A DNA stretch of 64,000 nt, taken from NCBI GenBank assembly GCA_021234155.1, contig JAJEKV010000087.1, positions 186,001-250,000 on the forward strand. Reading direction: 5' to 3'. The notes below the pieces were generated by a model. That model saw nothing but the letters and a program-made list of their open reading frames with translations. It was not told where the DNA came from and did not search any database. How positions within the stretch are numbered: position 1 is the stretch's first letter; each line of letters starts with the position of its first letter. The translations under genes were made by a program, and so were the position numbers. The stretch is from Isoetes taiwanensis. Taxonomy: Eukaryota; Streptophyta; Lycopodiopsida; Isoetales; Isoetaceae. Below are positions 22,757-35,600 of this stretch, in pieces.

Positions 22757-25700
22757 GGGTCTATTCGCACCAATGGTGAAGTTTAGTTAACTTAACTTTT
22801 ATCGTTAAGTTAAGTTAATACTAACCGGGTGATTGCCTTCGCACCAAAACTAGTTAAAAATTTTAGTTAGGCTAACTTAACGGAAAACCATTTCGCACTC
22901 GTTTAGTTAAAAAATTTGGTTAAAAAATAACTTAACTAGCTAACTAAATGCTTTCGAACATGTCTAGTTAAGTTAGCCAAAGGCATAAATTATTATAAGC
23001 ACATTTAATTAAACTTAAAGTGACCTCTATGAGGTCATTTAACTTTTAGTGCTAATTTTTAATTTAGTTAACTTCTAGTTAATTTTGCTAACTTAACTGA
23101 ATAAGATGCGAAGACAACTTTAGTTAGTGTTTTTGGTTAAAAAAGTTAACTAAATTCTTAACTATATCACTATACTAGTAATAGTGCCCAGCGTTGCTGG
23201 GCTAATGTTGGGACCTTGTTAACGAATTTACTCGATTCAATCCACAGACCTTGCAATTTTCGTAGGGACTTGTCTATGTTTTAATAGGTTCATGTTTACC
23301 CTGCAAGTTTTATAGGAACTTCATGTTTGCGTAAGAAAGGAAAAAGACATTGTAGAAAGGTTTAAATCACTTCCAATTGTTTAATACATGAAATGTATAT
23401 GCAGCAGTAATTCAGACAGCCTCTTCATTGAGGATGCATATACAAAACCCAACTCGCACATGGTTATCATTAATACCTAGTGCACCTCCCAATGAAGAAC
23501 AATTATTCATAGTGTACATATAATATTAGCAATAACCACACGTGGTAGAGTTTAGATCTTATTGGCTTGGTGTATCCATCGAATGTCCTTTGTATTCATG
23601 TGTACTCTATAAGTAGATGCTTCAACCATATATGCTTTGCTTCGATTATTACTTATGGCATTATACATATAGTTTTGTTTTGGTTAACAAACTATTTATG
23701 GCCAATTATTTGTTATATCCTTTGGAACTAAGGTTGTTTTGATTAACAAATTATTTACGACCATTGTTCCGAAAGTTGGCTTATACAGGTTTTGATGTTG
23801 TAGAAGTTGGTGTTTGACAATGGAGCAAGTATTTGGAAATGGAACCTTATTTATGGTGTCTCAAGATGGCAAATCGAATATCATTTGCTTGTAATTTAAG
23901 GTATGATATTGTTATCGAATAATAGCAATATCACATTTACATATATGACCAGCACCACATCCTAAGGATCTACTCATCTGATACATGACAACATCATCAT
24001 TCTCAAGCGTGACCATAAACAGAACTTGAGAGCATGCTAATTAGCATCATAATTACAAAGTTATTTGCATCTTCGAGTTAGCTCTACCCCAATAAGCAAG
24101 AATTGGTGTTTCACAAATAAAACCTATCTAATAATCAAAGGTGGAATTGACTTTTATGCTTGTGAATAAATCGCCATGCATTCATAATTACAATTTTGAA
24201 TGAGAACATCCAAAACACAATATCTTATTGTGGAAATATGCATACTTGTTCTTTCCGTAGAATCTAAAAAGATTAATCAAGTCCATTAGCAAGACAAGGT
24301 GAAGCCCTTAGTATCAACAACCGAAAAGCGCTTTTGTTTTGCCATATAATTGTATTTATGTTCGGAGATTTGAGAAAATTTGATGAAATTCATGGGAGAT
24401 TTTTACTTTAAGCTAAATATCATAATATGATTTGAAAAAGATAAAATTCCACTTACCGATAATTGTAATCTCTTTTGCTTAGCCTACTATTGCGGAAATG
24501 ATAACATCTTCCGAAGGTCCCGCTAATTTAACCAAAGGGGCATTATGCCTACAAATTTGTATAACTTAGCAGGGAACTATGATGGCAATGCAATTCCCCC
24601 GAGAAATTAATGTTGTGCTACATGATGCAGCCACACCTTCAAAGCGAGCCATGGTGAATCCGGTAAGAAGAAATGCCAAAAATCTAGGGCAAATGCAAGC
24701 TGCAATCCAAGAACAAAACCCGGATGGAAGCTCTAGAGGATCGATATCAAGGGCGACAAATGCAACAAACTACCCGGATACTGAAGTCCCGGTATATGTT
24801 TTAGGTTCGTTGGTGAAATCCAAGAACAAATGTAGGAGCAAGATGAAGGATCACTCCAGTCCATAAGCATAAGTCTTGTGCAAATCCATAAACTTCACCT
24901 TCAATTGGCTTGTGTAATTTGTGAACCGGCATGTGTAAATCCACAACCTTTCACTTCAACCGACCTGTGTAAATCGTGGCATGGCATAACGTAAGAATCA
25001 CAAACTGGTCAAAGAAGATCTAGAGGTTTGACAAAAGGGGCGTGAGAAAATGTCTCATGGCGTATTCTTGTGGTGCAGAAAAAAAAACTCGTGGTGTCAT
25101 TGGAAGTCGGGTGCCGAACATTGCCCTTTCCATTCAAGCGTCTAGGCATAGGCATGCACCAAAATTTCTTGTCCCAAGAAAGTCGATTTGGTGCGGATTC
25201 AAGGTTGAGGCTTACCGGAATGTTGTTATTGCCACTTGCCGCCATACGCCATGTTCTACCATTTGTGAAGCTTCACCACGGCCAAAGAGGAAGCTTCACC
25301 AAAGCCACCAAGAGGAATGGCCCCTGTAATGAAAAAAAAAAAAAGAGCAATCTTAGCAGCCCAAGAGGAGCCTAAGGACATAACACGGTCACCAACAGAG
25401 GGCGCCGCCATCATGCACTACCCAAAAGCGGGTTACCAACAACCTAGCCGACCTTTCACAAAAACAAATCCATGGCTTTCACCGTTCCTAAGAAGGAAAT
25501 CCGAATTGCTTGTGATTAAAACCAAAACTTGAATATCCTTTTGTGTGCCAGTCTTTATAGCTCTGCGCAATTGAAATAGCTTTGTGAAGCTCTATGACCG
25601 TGGAGCATCCGCCTAAATCGCTAGAGCCGAAAGGGCGGGAAAAAAGAAAATCGAGAAAAGGCGAAAAAAAACCGTGGCCTATCCGAACCGCCCAACTTTT

Positions 25701-25907
25701 AGGTTAGATCGGCCTTTTTTAGTTAAATCAAATCATGGCCGTCGAATTTAAGGCAAATCAAATTACGGCCAGTTGATTTAGGGCTCGATGCACTACGACT
25801 TACGTCAAAACATTATAATATAAGATGCTAACTTAACTAGTGGTGCGAATGTAAATTTAGTTAAAACCATATTTTAACTTAACTTAACTTGGTGCTTGAA
25901 TGTACCC
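22757..25907. mobile_element. MITE interrupted by a Helitron (copy 2)
   Basis: Same nested structure as 3460-6656. The left TIR GGGTCTATTCGCACC is at 22757. The right TIR is slightly altered (GGTGCTTGAATGTACCC). The right target-site TGA is reduced to GA by loss of the T of a CTG. Confidence 0.7.
23174..25825 (-). mobile_element. Non-autonomous Helitron 1 (copy 2)
   Basis: The minus strand begins TCTTATATTATAATG at 25825 and ends in a perfect hairpin GCCCAGC-AAC-GCTGGGC (23202-23186) followed by ACTATTACTAG at 23174. The hairpin is identical to that of Helitron 2 at 47834-47850, so both belong to one family. It is non-coding. Confidence 0.85.
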
Positions 25908-26895
25908 GATATTGTTATTGAAATTGTTACCACCAAGTGCCTCAGAATGCACATTAGGCCCTGAGTACATATTAGGAGCTCCAAAATCGTTCAAGGGCCT
26001 ATAATGATTGGTTGCCCCTTAATCATTGGATGACGTATAATTAATTATTGAACCATTATATCATCCTATATGAATGGTTAACTTTTGGATTAACATAACT
26101 TGAATCATTAAAATTGGGATTGCATTAGATCCTCCGTACATATTGAGAAGTCCAAAAGGGGGCCTACAAATATTGGTTGCCCCATAATCACTGGGTGGCC
26201 TATAATTATTGGGTGCCTCATGAATATTGCGAGTCCCATACACATTGCGAGGCTAATAAGGTGGAGTTGGCCAACTATTATAGGGCCCAAATTAATGGGT
26301 GTTGTACTAACATTAACACTTGATTTAACTTAAACTGTTGAAATTGTGATGGTCATAATTTAAGTGAAATTGGGATGTCAATATAGATAGCCAAAACTAT
26401 TGAAATAATTAAGTGGATGCCTATTTGACCTGGATGGCTGAGATTATTTCCCCAAACGGGCATGTTTGCTCATGACAGCTAAACACAGGGAAGGAGCCAT
26501 CGGTTGTGCATCCTTAGGGCGGGTTCACATGCAACAGTGATCGGAGAGGGCCCTGTTATACCCTTTGCAAATTGGTGATGGTTGGCAATGGTGGGTCTAA
26601 AAAGACGTGGCATGTGTGTGAAGGCCACGATAGTGCATGCGAATCCAACCTACGATGGCAAGAAATTAAGTTTTTTAGTGTTCCTAATTTCATGGAATGA
26701 ACATGGCTTCATTGATATTTTATTTTGCAATGGCGCACTTTTCAAATACCAACGGATCTTCATTTGAGTGTTTTGTGTTGTTATAATGGAGTAAGTGTTT
26801 TGCATTGTTATAATGGAGTGTTGGACTATTCTTACGCGTTTTGCGTTATTATAATAAAGTGTTGGACTATTCTACAAAATATCGCTGCGTTATTT

Positions 26896-27075
26896 AACCT
26901 TTTCTTTCTCCAAATGTGAATCACACCAATTACAATGAATTGGTGATTGCATATATTTGTAGGGCCTTTGTGGAAAGATTTAAACAACCTTTTCTTCTTC
27001 CAAATGTGAATCACATCAATTACACTGAATTAGTGATTGCATATACTTGTAGGGCCTTTGTGGAAAGATTTAAAC
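26896..27075. repeat. Tandem repeat, two units of about 90 bp (copy 2)
   Basis: Counterpart of 7606-7784 with the same two AACCTTTTCTT...GATTTAAAC units. Confidence 0.85.
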
Positions 27076-28590
27076 GCCAGTAGAACTTTCAAGAGATGCA
27101 ATATGTAGGAGGATTAAATCAAACCGGAATTGGGAATAGCAAATTACCATAGCATAGGTCAGACTGATTTGGAATGTACAGATACCGAATAAAAAATGTT
27201 CCCAAGCGAATCAATATCTGAAAACATGGGTTGGGCAGTGGCTTGGCCCCTTCTATTTTTTGCTGGTTGTGCGTGCTCCATTTCAGCATTGCATCCTTAC
27301 TTTAACTGGTATTTCCAGACCACAGCTTGTGAGGCCACATGGTACAAAAAATGAACCTCAACCCTTCCTTTTAGCTGTCTGAACAGCTGTTGAGGCATTG
27401 CTCAGAATCTGAGGCCAAAAGAACAGCATCCGGGCCTGTACATGCCAAGACACTCTATCATAAACTCACAGCCCCGTGCTGAAGCTCCTCTGAATTAGAA
27501 GTTTAGGTCTAGGCATGCACTTTGTGTAATTTGGATATGGTGGAAATGTTACCATACAATAACCGTCGCGAATCAGGACCTGGTTGGGGGGGAAGATTTG
27601 TCGCTATATTACATTTATTGTGCATTTGATTGCAGAACTGGGTGGAAGAAAGATGGAAGCTGTTTGTGCTCAATTGGTTGAAAAGTTGGGAGTCCTTTCC
27701 ATCACCAGTCTATGCTTATTAGCTTCAATACGTGACCATATAGAAATATTTAATAATACTTCTAAGTGCAATTCTGGAACACAAGTTCTGCATTGACAAC
27801 ATGACCGCCTACAGGCTTAACATGTGCTTGAGGATAAAAAAGCATTGGCTGCACAAAGTTCAAGTTAATACTATTTGGCAGCTTGCATATGCTGATTTCA
27901 TTACCTCAATATTTTCCACACATACAAAACTATAGTCTACGTCTCTCTCCATCATCAAAAGATTATATCCACAAATGCATAAATGTGTATGCATGGATGG
28001 AAACTAAATCTTAAATGGAAGCTTACTGCCAGCCCAAGGCCTCCTAGACCAAACAGTGCAACACTGGACCCTTTCTCAACCTTAGTTGAATATAATACTG
28101 CCCCAACCCCTACAGTCAGCCACTTTAAGATCCTTTTGCTATGCAGTATGCTCTAATTGGTATGTAGTTTACCAGTTAAAGAAAATATCTCTTATATACC
28201 TTCTAATAATATGCAAGCGACTTCTCTTTTATAAGACTTTAGATCTTACCCATTGATTCATGGTGAGCAAATGATTTTGCACAAATGTGCATCTTTGCTA
28301 ACTTTTACTACTTGGCCTTGATCCATCACGATTGTATTCACTAAAAGTGGATGTAATTGCGCATGCTTCATGTTCAAACCAACACTTAACTACTCGGTTA
28401 CATACACAATTCGGATCGAGGGGCACTTGTGGATGGGCCTCTAAGAACATAGTAGGGATCTACTTTAATTTAAGCATTGAGTCGCCGGATATGGTGGACA
28501 CTTAGTAGTACAAATTTTGATTCCCACGGTTTGATTTAAGCGATTTACCCACATGAAACTAGAGGGCAACCCTCTGTGCACAACACCTTG
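27076..28590. other. Gene-less AT-rich region (copy 2)
   Basis: Collinear with copy 1 but lacking the 1148-bp segment (junction 27679/27680). CAG and CTG are frequent here where copy 1 has altered bases. No gene was recognised. Confidence 0.5.
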
Positions 28591-28599
28591 TTAGAGTTG

Positions 28600-29953
28600 C
28601 AAAGAACAAGGTTTTAAGAAACCAAATTCTTTTCGTCAAAAGTGATCAAGGTGCCTCTCTTACGGATGTCAAAGAAATAGGTGATTTCTTCTACTCCAAG
28701 TACTTTAATATTTTCTCCGACATAGACAATTTCCCCTAGCAGAGTACTCAAGCCGAGGAGAATTCATTGATCTTCTAAATTCTTTGCTGGCAATAACAAT
28801 GCTCAATTTCGATAATATCTCAGATTTGCCTAATGAAATTGAGATAAAAGCCACTTTTATGAATCTTGCCAAAGGTAAGAGTCTTGGGCCAGATGGTCTT
28901 CCCCTAGAGTTTTATCTAAACTTCTGGGATGATGTTAAAAATGATCTTACTAAAATGATTCATGGTTTTGGATCAATAATCATTTGCATCCTACCATTGC
29001 TTACGGCTTGATTACTTTAGTTTCAAAAGTAGATAACCCGGATGGTTTTTCTTGATTGGAGGCCTATTTGTCTCACCAATACCTCATATAAGATTTGTGC
29101 TAAAATTCTTGCAAAACGAGAATCAAAGGATTCTTACGAGAATAACATTTGCATAAATCAGCCCGCTTTTTGCCTAATAGATATATTCTAGACAACTATA
29201 TTGTTTGCAATGGAGGGTTTACACTAGGCTAAAATTTCTAATCAAAATGTATCCTCCTCAAACTTGTTTGCTCCAAGGCTTTTGACTCTATAAGATGGGA
29301 TTTTCTTGAATTGGCCCTTAGGAAAATTGGTTTTTCGGATAAGTTGATTCATTTGATCATTGGTCTCAACTCTCGTGCTCAATCTTCTGTTCTCATAAAT
29401 GGATCTCCAGGTAAATTCTTTCCTCTCCAAAAGGGGATGAGACAAGGTTGCCCTTTAGCACCCTATCCTTTTATCATTGCTGCTGATCAACTGACTAAAG
29501 CTATTATTCACCACCAAAATCTTGGAAATATTAAAGGCTTGTCTATGCCAAAAACTGGGAATCAGTTAACCCTTCTTCAGTATGCTAATGACACATTCAC
29601 CTTTTACGAAATGATGTTAAGAATATTGACTTCATCTTAAGGTTATACAAAATTTTAGTCAAGCTTCTGGTATCCATTTAAATTATCAAAAGTCTGTGAT
29701 CATTGGAGATTCTAATCACTCAGATATTCTTGGTATCAAATGTGCTGCTGTCAATCAAGTCACAACTCTGCTTGGTATGCCTTTAGGCCTGGATATTAAT
29801 ACTAAAACACTTTGGAGTCCAATTGTTGGCAGGATCAGAAAGAAACTCAATAACTATGGCAGTTGTCTTTCTCTAGCTGGTAGGGCAATCATTGCGTCCT
29901 CTGTTTTAGCAAGCTCTCATGTGTACTTCTCTTCAGCTCTCCTTGCTCCATAA
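28600..29953 (+). pseudogene. L1-like LINE reverse transcriptase fragment (copy 2)
   Basis: Same fragment as 10450-11810. Box A (G-K-S-L-G-P-D-G-L-P) is near 28879, the K-A-F-D-S-I box near 29278 and G-M-R-Q-G-C-P-L-A near 29437. The catalytic box reads Y-A-N-D-T at 29581-29595, with Asn (AAT, 29587-29589) in place of the first catalytic Asp. The piece ends at L-L-A-P (29953), directly next to the neighbouring gene on the other strand. No endonuclease or RNase H is present. Confidence 0.85.
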
Positions 29954-29954
29954 G

Positions 29955-30654
29955 CTGAGAATGCTGCTGGACACATTGCAGTACTCCTGAATGACAACCT
30001 CCCTTCTAATTTTACAGCAGTGCCTGCTGAGGCTGGCCTTTCTGCTATGCTTTCAGGTGCTGTTGTCTGCTGTGATTTGCTGGGCTCTGCTGTGCTCACA
30101 GGGCCGCTGGTGCTGGGTTCACTCTTGACCTTGCTCGAATAGGCTCTGCTTTTTGCTGCCACTGCTGCCCAATTAACCTTGAAATTTTCTGGATCCTGCT
30201 TGGCCCTCTGGCAGTTGTTGAATGCAAATAAAAAGGAAACCGTCTTCCTTACTTCTCTATTCTTCAACCCTTCTGGGTATATCTTGCTCAACAGTTCAAT
30301 TATAGCTTCTTCATGCTCGGGCCTTACTTTGTCGATGGATGTCTTGTTGGGAATGACACCATTGGTGTCCCAAACCTCATTATACTCTGCTGCAGATATC
30401 ACATCCGTTCGAAATTGAGAGGGATGCACATCCTCGTTTGATAGACCCGCATAAGCATGGAAGTCCTTCTCAGTTCGACAATCAGCCAGGTCCGGTCTTA
30501 GAGGCACGTTCCTTCTGGGCTGAAAGAAAGCAAGAAAAACAAATTAACAGGGCATCGTAAGCCATCAAAATTGGCAGTGCATTTTGCTTACCCTGCGCAT
30601 GGCATCCATTGGAATTACTGGCTGAGCCGGCGGATTAACAACCTTCTTCACCAT
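29955..30654 (-). CDS. Two-exon gene of unknown function, divergent from the methyltransferase-like gene (copy 2)
   Basis: Exon 1 is 30654-30592 (21 codons from ATG, MVKKVVNPPAQPVIPMDAM...). The intron is 30591-30520 (72 bp, GTAAGC to TTTCAG). Exon 2 runs from 30519 to about 29955 or the stop at 29917. The phase is clean. Exon 2 holds a charged region with D-F-H-A-Y-A-G-L-S-N and R-P-E-H-E-E-A-I-I-E-L-L-S-K-I-Y-P-E-G, a helix L-F-A-F-N-N-C-Q-R-A-K-Q-D, then a low-complexity S/T/P/A tail. The last 10-15 codons read into the antisense of the adjoining LINE fragment, so the native C-terminus may be lost. No family was recognised. Its start is about 250 bp from the methyltransferase-like coding sequence on the opposite strand, so a shared bidirectional promoter is plausible. 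Confidence 0.6.
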
Positions 30655-30910
30655 AGTGCGTTTGAGTTTTGGAATACTAGAGTGAATGTGAAAATTCTCG
30701 AGCTTCTTCTCCGTGGGCTATTTGGCCGGAGTAGCAAAAGGTGGGGAGCACGGTTGCAAATTACAAATTCAAAATTCGCTACCCTTCGGGTCACAGTCAT
30801 TAATTACGGTGGGCGGTAAGCAGGTTATGATTGAAACGGGTACGCCCTATGTGAAGTGACGGGCATAGCATAGGTTACACTTCAATTGGTGAAGGGTGGA
30901 AAAAATAGTA

Positions 30911-33484
30911 TGAAGGGTGGGTGCTGGGTGCTGAACCGCGTTTTTTTGCTACCCACCAGCATACTTTCACCCAGGACGCCATTATATGCAGCGTGGAGGA
31001 CACACAGCAATTGCAGTTCCTTGAGTACGTTCTGAAGTGGACGAACTACGATCCCTCACTGATGATAGCTAGCAAGTTGAACACGCCGGCTACAGGAAAA
31101 AATATTCCTACTAGTGCAAAAGGATATGGCTGGGAGCTGCACTCCTACGAATCTTTGTCTCTTTCCAGAATAAAAGGAAACAGGGATATACTGTCTGGTT
31201 TCTCGACATGCAGGAAAGGTTTGCTATTAGACAAGAAACCACCGAGCATTGCATTGAAAGCTAAACGTGATGAGAAAATGCCGTCGGTCATGGACACAAA
31301 CTGGTTAAGAGCTCAGGCCAAGAAGAAGAATGTAAGGCCTGCCTCTATAGCAGAGGACTCAAGCTGACAACATCAAATAGTGGAGAGCCTTCGTCATCTC
31401 GCATCCCCTACGTCCGCGGGATTATCTTCTTGAAAAGCTTAGCATGGCGGGTTATATCCGAGCGCCAACCCGAGCTTAAATTCAATCCCGGGGAAGAACG
31501 TAAGTTGGCTGAGCAAACTGCACAGAAGCTTGAACAGTTTAAACGGTTTTATCCGCTTGGTGTTAACTGGTTTATGAAGGTATCTATTTTTTATTGCGGA
31601 CCGGGCTCCTGCTAATCTCACCCATCGAATGCGTTCAAACGACCATGTGAAGAGCTTCAAGACGTATCCTACAGAGGTCCTCACACCGGCCGACGTTGTC
31701 CCCTTCGACCCAATTACTAGGTGATTGTTATTATCCATCATGTATGTTTTGTGGCTTCTTAACTAATCGGTGTGCATTATTTCGGGGAAAAAGACCACCG
31801 GAGCACATAAGCTGATTTGAAGGGCAAAAATTTTGGATAATTTCGGTAACCATAGTATATGTGCAGCTCAATTGTTTTGCGGTGGTGTTGGAGAACTGGA
31901 ACAACGGCTTGAGTTTGCTAAAGCCTACGCCAGGAGAAGGACCAGAGTGCTGAATGGAAATTTGTCAAATACAGAATATATTGAATTGAGCATTCAGTAC
32001 AATGAAGTCATTGCTAACACCGTATCTGAGAGAGCCTTTGATAGAGAAGCCGCTTGCAGCCCTACGGCATCAACACAAGGCGTATGGATGTCCTCCGCAA
32101 AGGCCCATTGGTACTGCTACAACATCTGGTATTTTGTTTTCTTAGCTCATCAATATCGCGGCCGCGATTTCCCTGACCATTTATTTTTTAGGACTTCCAC
32201 GAGATAGCTACTATAACATTGAAGGTGAAGGAGCTAAAAGATGAAAAACAGTTCATTTTTATGGAGGAGCGGGTCTTTAAAAAATTAATGGAAGTGGCCA
32301 ACAAATGGGTGAGCAGAAAACTCTGTGATGAACACGGGGATTTACCTGATAGGCCAACGAAGGACTTCTTCAACAAAACTTGGCTAAGATACCTTAGAGG
32401 CATGTCTAATGCAGAGGTTTCTCAGCTGCTAGATGAGATTTTGGAAGGAAAAACATACCTTAAGGTGCAAGCCGGATAGCACGACAGGTTTGATTGCAAG
32501 CAGCGCGCCATTGATATTAGAAGCTTGACCTTCATGCGCAAAGAGATTGTGTCCTATGCTTCCACATTGCTTCAGAAAGATTACTCTTCCTTCGAAGAAT
32601 TGTTGTCTGACTTTCCTGCTTTCACAGACAGCGGATTCTTGATATATCTGATTCGGATACAGAATACGTGAAAGCCAATTACAACAAAGATCATGTCGTG
32701 GGTAATTTGCCCGTGCTTTTTTAGAATCGATTAGATCGATTTTGAAACCTGAAGAGGCTATCAAAATCAAACAAAAGAAAAATGTTGTTCACGCAGTGAC
32801 AAAGGAAGGGATTCCTACGTCCACTCCAGTATCTGAGAATGCAACTTTGGTGTTCATTGACATTAGGGGATTCTCTACAATATGGACCTGCAAAAAGTAC
32901 ATGGAACTCTTTACAAGAATATCGGCATGACAATCGCTAATATTTATCACTGGTTATTACGATGCGGTACGTGAACTTGCGGATTGCTTGTATAGCCGAA
33001 GCGAGATTCAAAGGCGGGTCCCACATTTACGTAGGCACATATGACGGCGGGGATGGGTGAACAAGAAAAAGGTGAAGGAATATCGATGATTACATCACCC
33101 ATATGTGCATTAATGAAACCGAGGGGTAACGTCGATATTGCACGAGCTCGAAGCCGTTTGACACGGTGAGCACAACACCAAAGAACACCCCTTGCCACCA
33201 ATGCCCATCGCGGTAATGAAGAAACTGATGAGAAAATGAGAAACAAATGGCATACTTACTTCACGGGTAAACCCAGATACAAGTTTGTCAGAATGGAAGG
33301 TGATCACGTGCTGAAGTGCCAGTTGAAGACATCATATGCTTACTACATTGTTGACCAGCTGGTGCCCAAGGATGGTTGTGTCCTTGATTTCTTCTCAGCT
33401 GGTACTGCTTCCCGTGTCGCCTTAATGCAGGGAAAGAAAAGTATTGCATTCGAAAGCCAAGGTAAAGTATGCCGATTTCTTAGG
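30911..33484 (+). pseudogene. ParB/sulfiredoxin-like plus DNA-methyltransferase-like gene, 5' part (copy 2)
   Basis: The first coding block, 30911-31367, has no ATG at its start; an in-frame stop lies just upstream, so an upstream exon or splice acceptor is likely. Further blocks mirror copy 1: a charged helix (A-E-Q-T-A-Q-K-L-E-Q-F-K-R-F-Y), then the ParB/sulfiredoxin-like segment (T-P-A-D-V-V-P-F-D-P-I-T-R, intron, then F-G-N-H-S-I-C-A-A-Q), a helical region (32219-32479), T-L-V-F-I-D-I-R-G-F near 32846, and 33236-33484 with D-G-C-V-L-D-F-F-S-A-G-T-A-S-R-V-A (33370-33420), a likely AdoMet-binding motif I. Motif I C-terminal to the putative catalytic region fits the beta-class N4/N6 amino-methyltransferase order. 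The expected D/S-P-P-Y/W motif IV is not seen, so activity is doubtful. A LINE interrupts the gene at 33485. Confidence 0.6.
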
Positions 33485-33500
33485 AAGGAAGGAAGGAAGG
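33485..33500 (-). repeat. (AAGG)n microsatellite at the LINE 3' end
   Basis: AAGGAAGGAAGGAAGG marks the left LINE boundary. The coding sequence on the right side resumes with GAAGGCAATC, so the target carried a short AAGG run that the LINE tail extended. Confidence 0.7.
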
Positions 33501-34599
33501 AAGGTACTTTTATCGTCCACGGAGACCAATCGGTCTATGGGACCCAATACAAAAAACAGCGACAAGCGGATTCTTGCCCGGATTAAAAACCCCCGCCCGA
33601 AGGGTTTTCGAGGAAAAACCGTGGCAGCAATCAACTGTGACAAAGCGTGCTAATCATATAAAATGCGAAACATCCCAATATATCTGATCATGCACCACCC
33701 GTGTAGTGCCTAGTCGTGGATGACCCAGCGGGGCAAATGTGACCTCCGCAGTCCGGTACCTCTGGATGTATGACCCCGGGCCCGCGTCTTGACGGTGTGT
33801 TCATCGGCAAATGCAAGGGAACACGTCCGGCCGTACTAAGGGAGCGATCGCCCGGATCGGTGAACACCGGGCAACTCGGAAAGTGTGAGACTCATCCTCA
33901 ATGGCACCCGTTTGACAAAGGCCCGCGACAGAGCACATCTGGCGGGGCTCCCCAATCCACCGCCCGCCTCGGCGCGAAGATGGTGGGCACCTGTGAATAG
34001 AGGCAATGAGTCTGCGCTTTTTGAGGGCATTAGGAACGCGGTAGATTTCAGTGGGCCCGGGCTAACAGGGGTTGATGTGCTCCTTGTAATGGGCCATTTT
34101 GACCTGCTCTAGAGCAATGGGGTCGAGCTTGCCAAGGAAACAAGCATCTAGGTACTCCCGCAGGTCATCCACGATCGGCCACATTGCGCCCATTTATGCG
34201 CATCACATTCTCGTGACGTTCCATCTGGCAAACCACCGATCTCTCTTACCCCTCCAATAGGCCCTAAGCGCTGCGGACTCATGGCCCACGGTGTAAGCCA
34301 AAAGGGAGCCGAGCATCACCCATAGTAACCACTTTCGAAAATAGGCGATGTGTCTATCAAGGGCTGCCCGTGGGCGGCAAGAATCGATTTCTGCGGCGAG
34401 AATCGATATGGGGGGTGAAGGTTTCACCCCAAGTGCGTGTGCGAAATGCCTTACGCACCTGCTCCAAGTCATTCGGTCGCCAAAGAGGCAATAGGGCCCC
34501 AAACTCGACCCCGTCTGGAAGGGCGGGCTCGACCGGTGCGAACAGATGTGACCGATGGCCCCAATCATATAGCTAGCACGGGTACGGTTGTTGATGCAT

Positions 34600-35600
34600 G
34601 GCATAAAAGCGCTTTCCGGCCTTGTCACCATAGCGGATAGGCGCCTCCGCCCAGGCGAGGAGGGGAACTCCACCCCCTAGGTACTTGTAGGTGGGCGTGG
34701 CGTCCACAGTCATCCCCGATATGTGAGTGCGGGGAGGCATGGGGTGGCGTGAAGAGGATATGAGAACCACCACGGTCTTGGCGGATTGACGCGCGCATGT
34801 CGTAGCGACAAAATGTGTCTAGGGCATCGGGTGAGTACGCAGATAGCTTCGGGGTGTGGGCGGCCAGGCCAACATCGTCCATAGATAGATGGTGGCGGAT
34901 GACACAGTGCAAAAGTCGTATGCCATCCCCCATGCTCGATGAAGCCGGGGCTCTAAGCCCGATCAATGTAGAGGCCAAAAGTGTTGGCGAGAGGGGCAAC
35001 CTGCGGGACGATACTCTTGGTGAATGCTTGGCTGGCGTCGCCGCATCCCCGCCAAAACAACTCTCATACAACCTGTATATGGCATTGCCGCGGGCGGCGG
35101 GAGCCCCGGTTGACCTATGATCTAGCCTACGACTTTTCAGGGGGACCGTATCAAAAGCCTTTGCGAAGTCCACAAAGCAAGCAATACAAGTCCGGTAGAT
35201 GATTCCGGCTGTCTTCAATCGATGCCCGCAGCAGTAAAGATATGGTCAATCGTTGAGTGGCGGGTCGGCTTCGCTGTGTGAGGGGCTCGCGACATCCGTA
35301 CCTCCGCCCACGGGTCAACTGCTTTCGAGAATGCCGATAACGGTTTGGCAAATCTTGGCCCGACCATGATCGTCGGTAATTGGTGGAGGACGGTGGGTCG
35401 CCCGCCTTTGTGAATGGGAACAACCACGCTTGTGGTCCATTGTCGGGGAAACCCTCCCGCAATGCTGTTGAACGGGGTAGTGAGGACCCGGCACAAGCGG
35501 CTGCCACGCCCACTTGAGTAACTTCGGCACGCATACCATCGAGGTCACCTGCCTTCCCATTAGCTAGCCGTTCGCTGGCCCTCCTCAACATCCTCGTCCA
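34600..35600 (-). pseudogene. LINE reverse transcriptase domain
   Basis: Minus-strand RT signatures spread over several frames: A-N-G-K-A-G-D-L-D-G-M-R near 35560, C-F-V-D-F-A-K-A-F-D-T-V-P near 35175 (catalytic Asp in the F/Y-A-K-A-F-D box), P-L-S-P-T-L-L near 34990, and S-M-D-D-V-G-L-A-A-H near 34870 (keeps the D-D pair). It ends with Y-K-Y-L-G near 34680. Because the frames change, this is either a dead copy or a poorly resolved consensus. Confidence 0.75.

Noticed and set aside
33444-33653. Frame with repeated K-E-G-R at the LINE boundary
   Set aside because: It is a translation of the AAGG microsatellite fused to LINE 3' sequence, not a protein domain.
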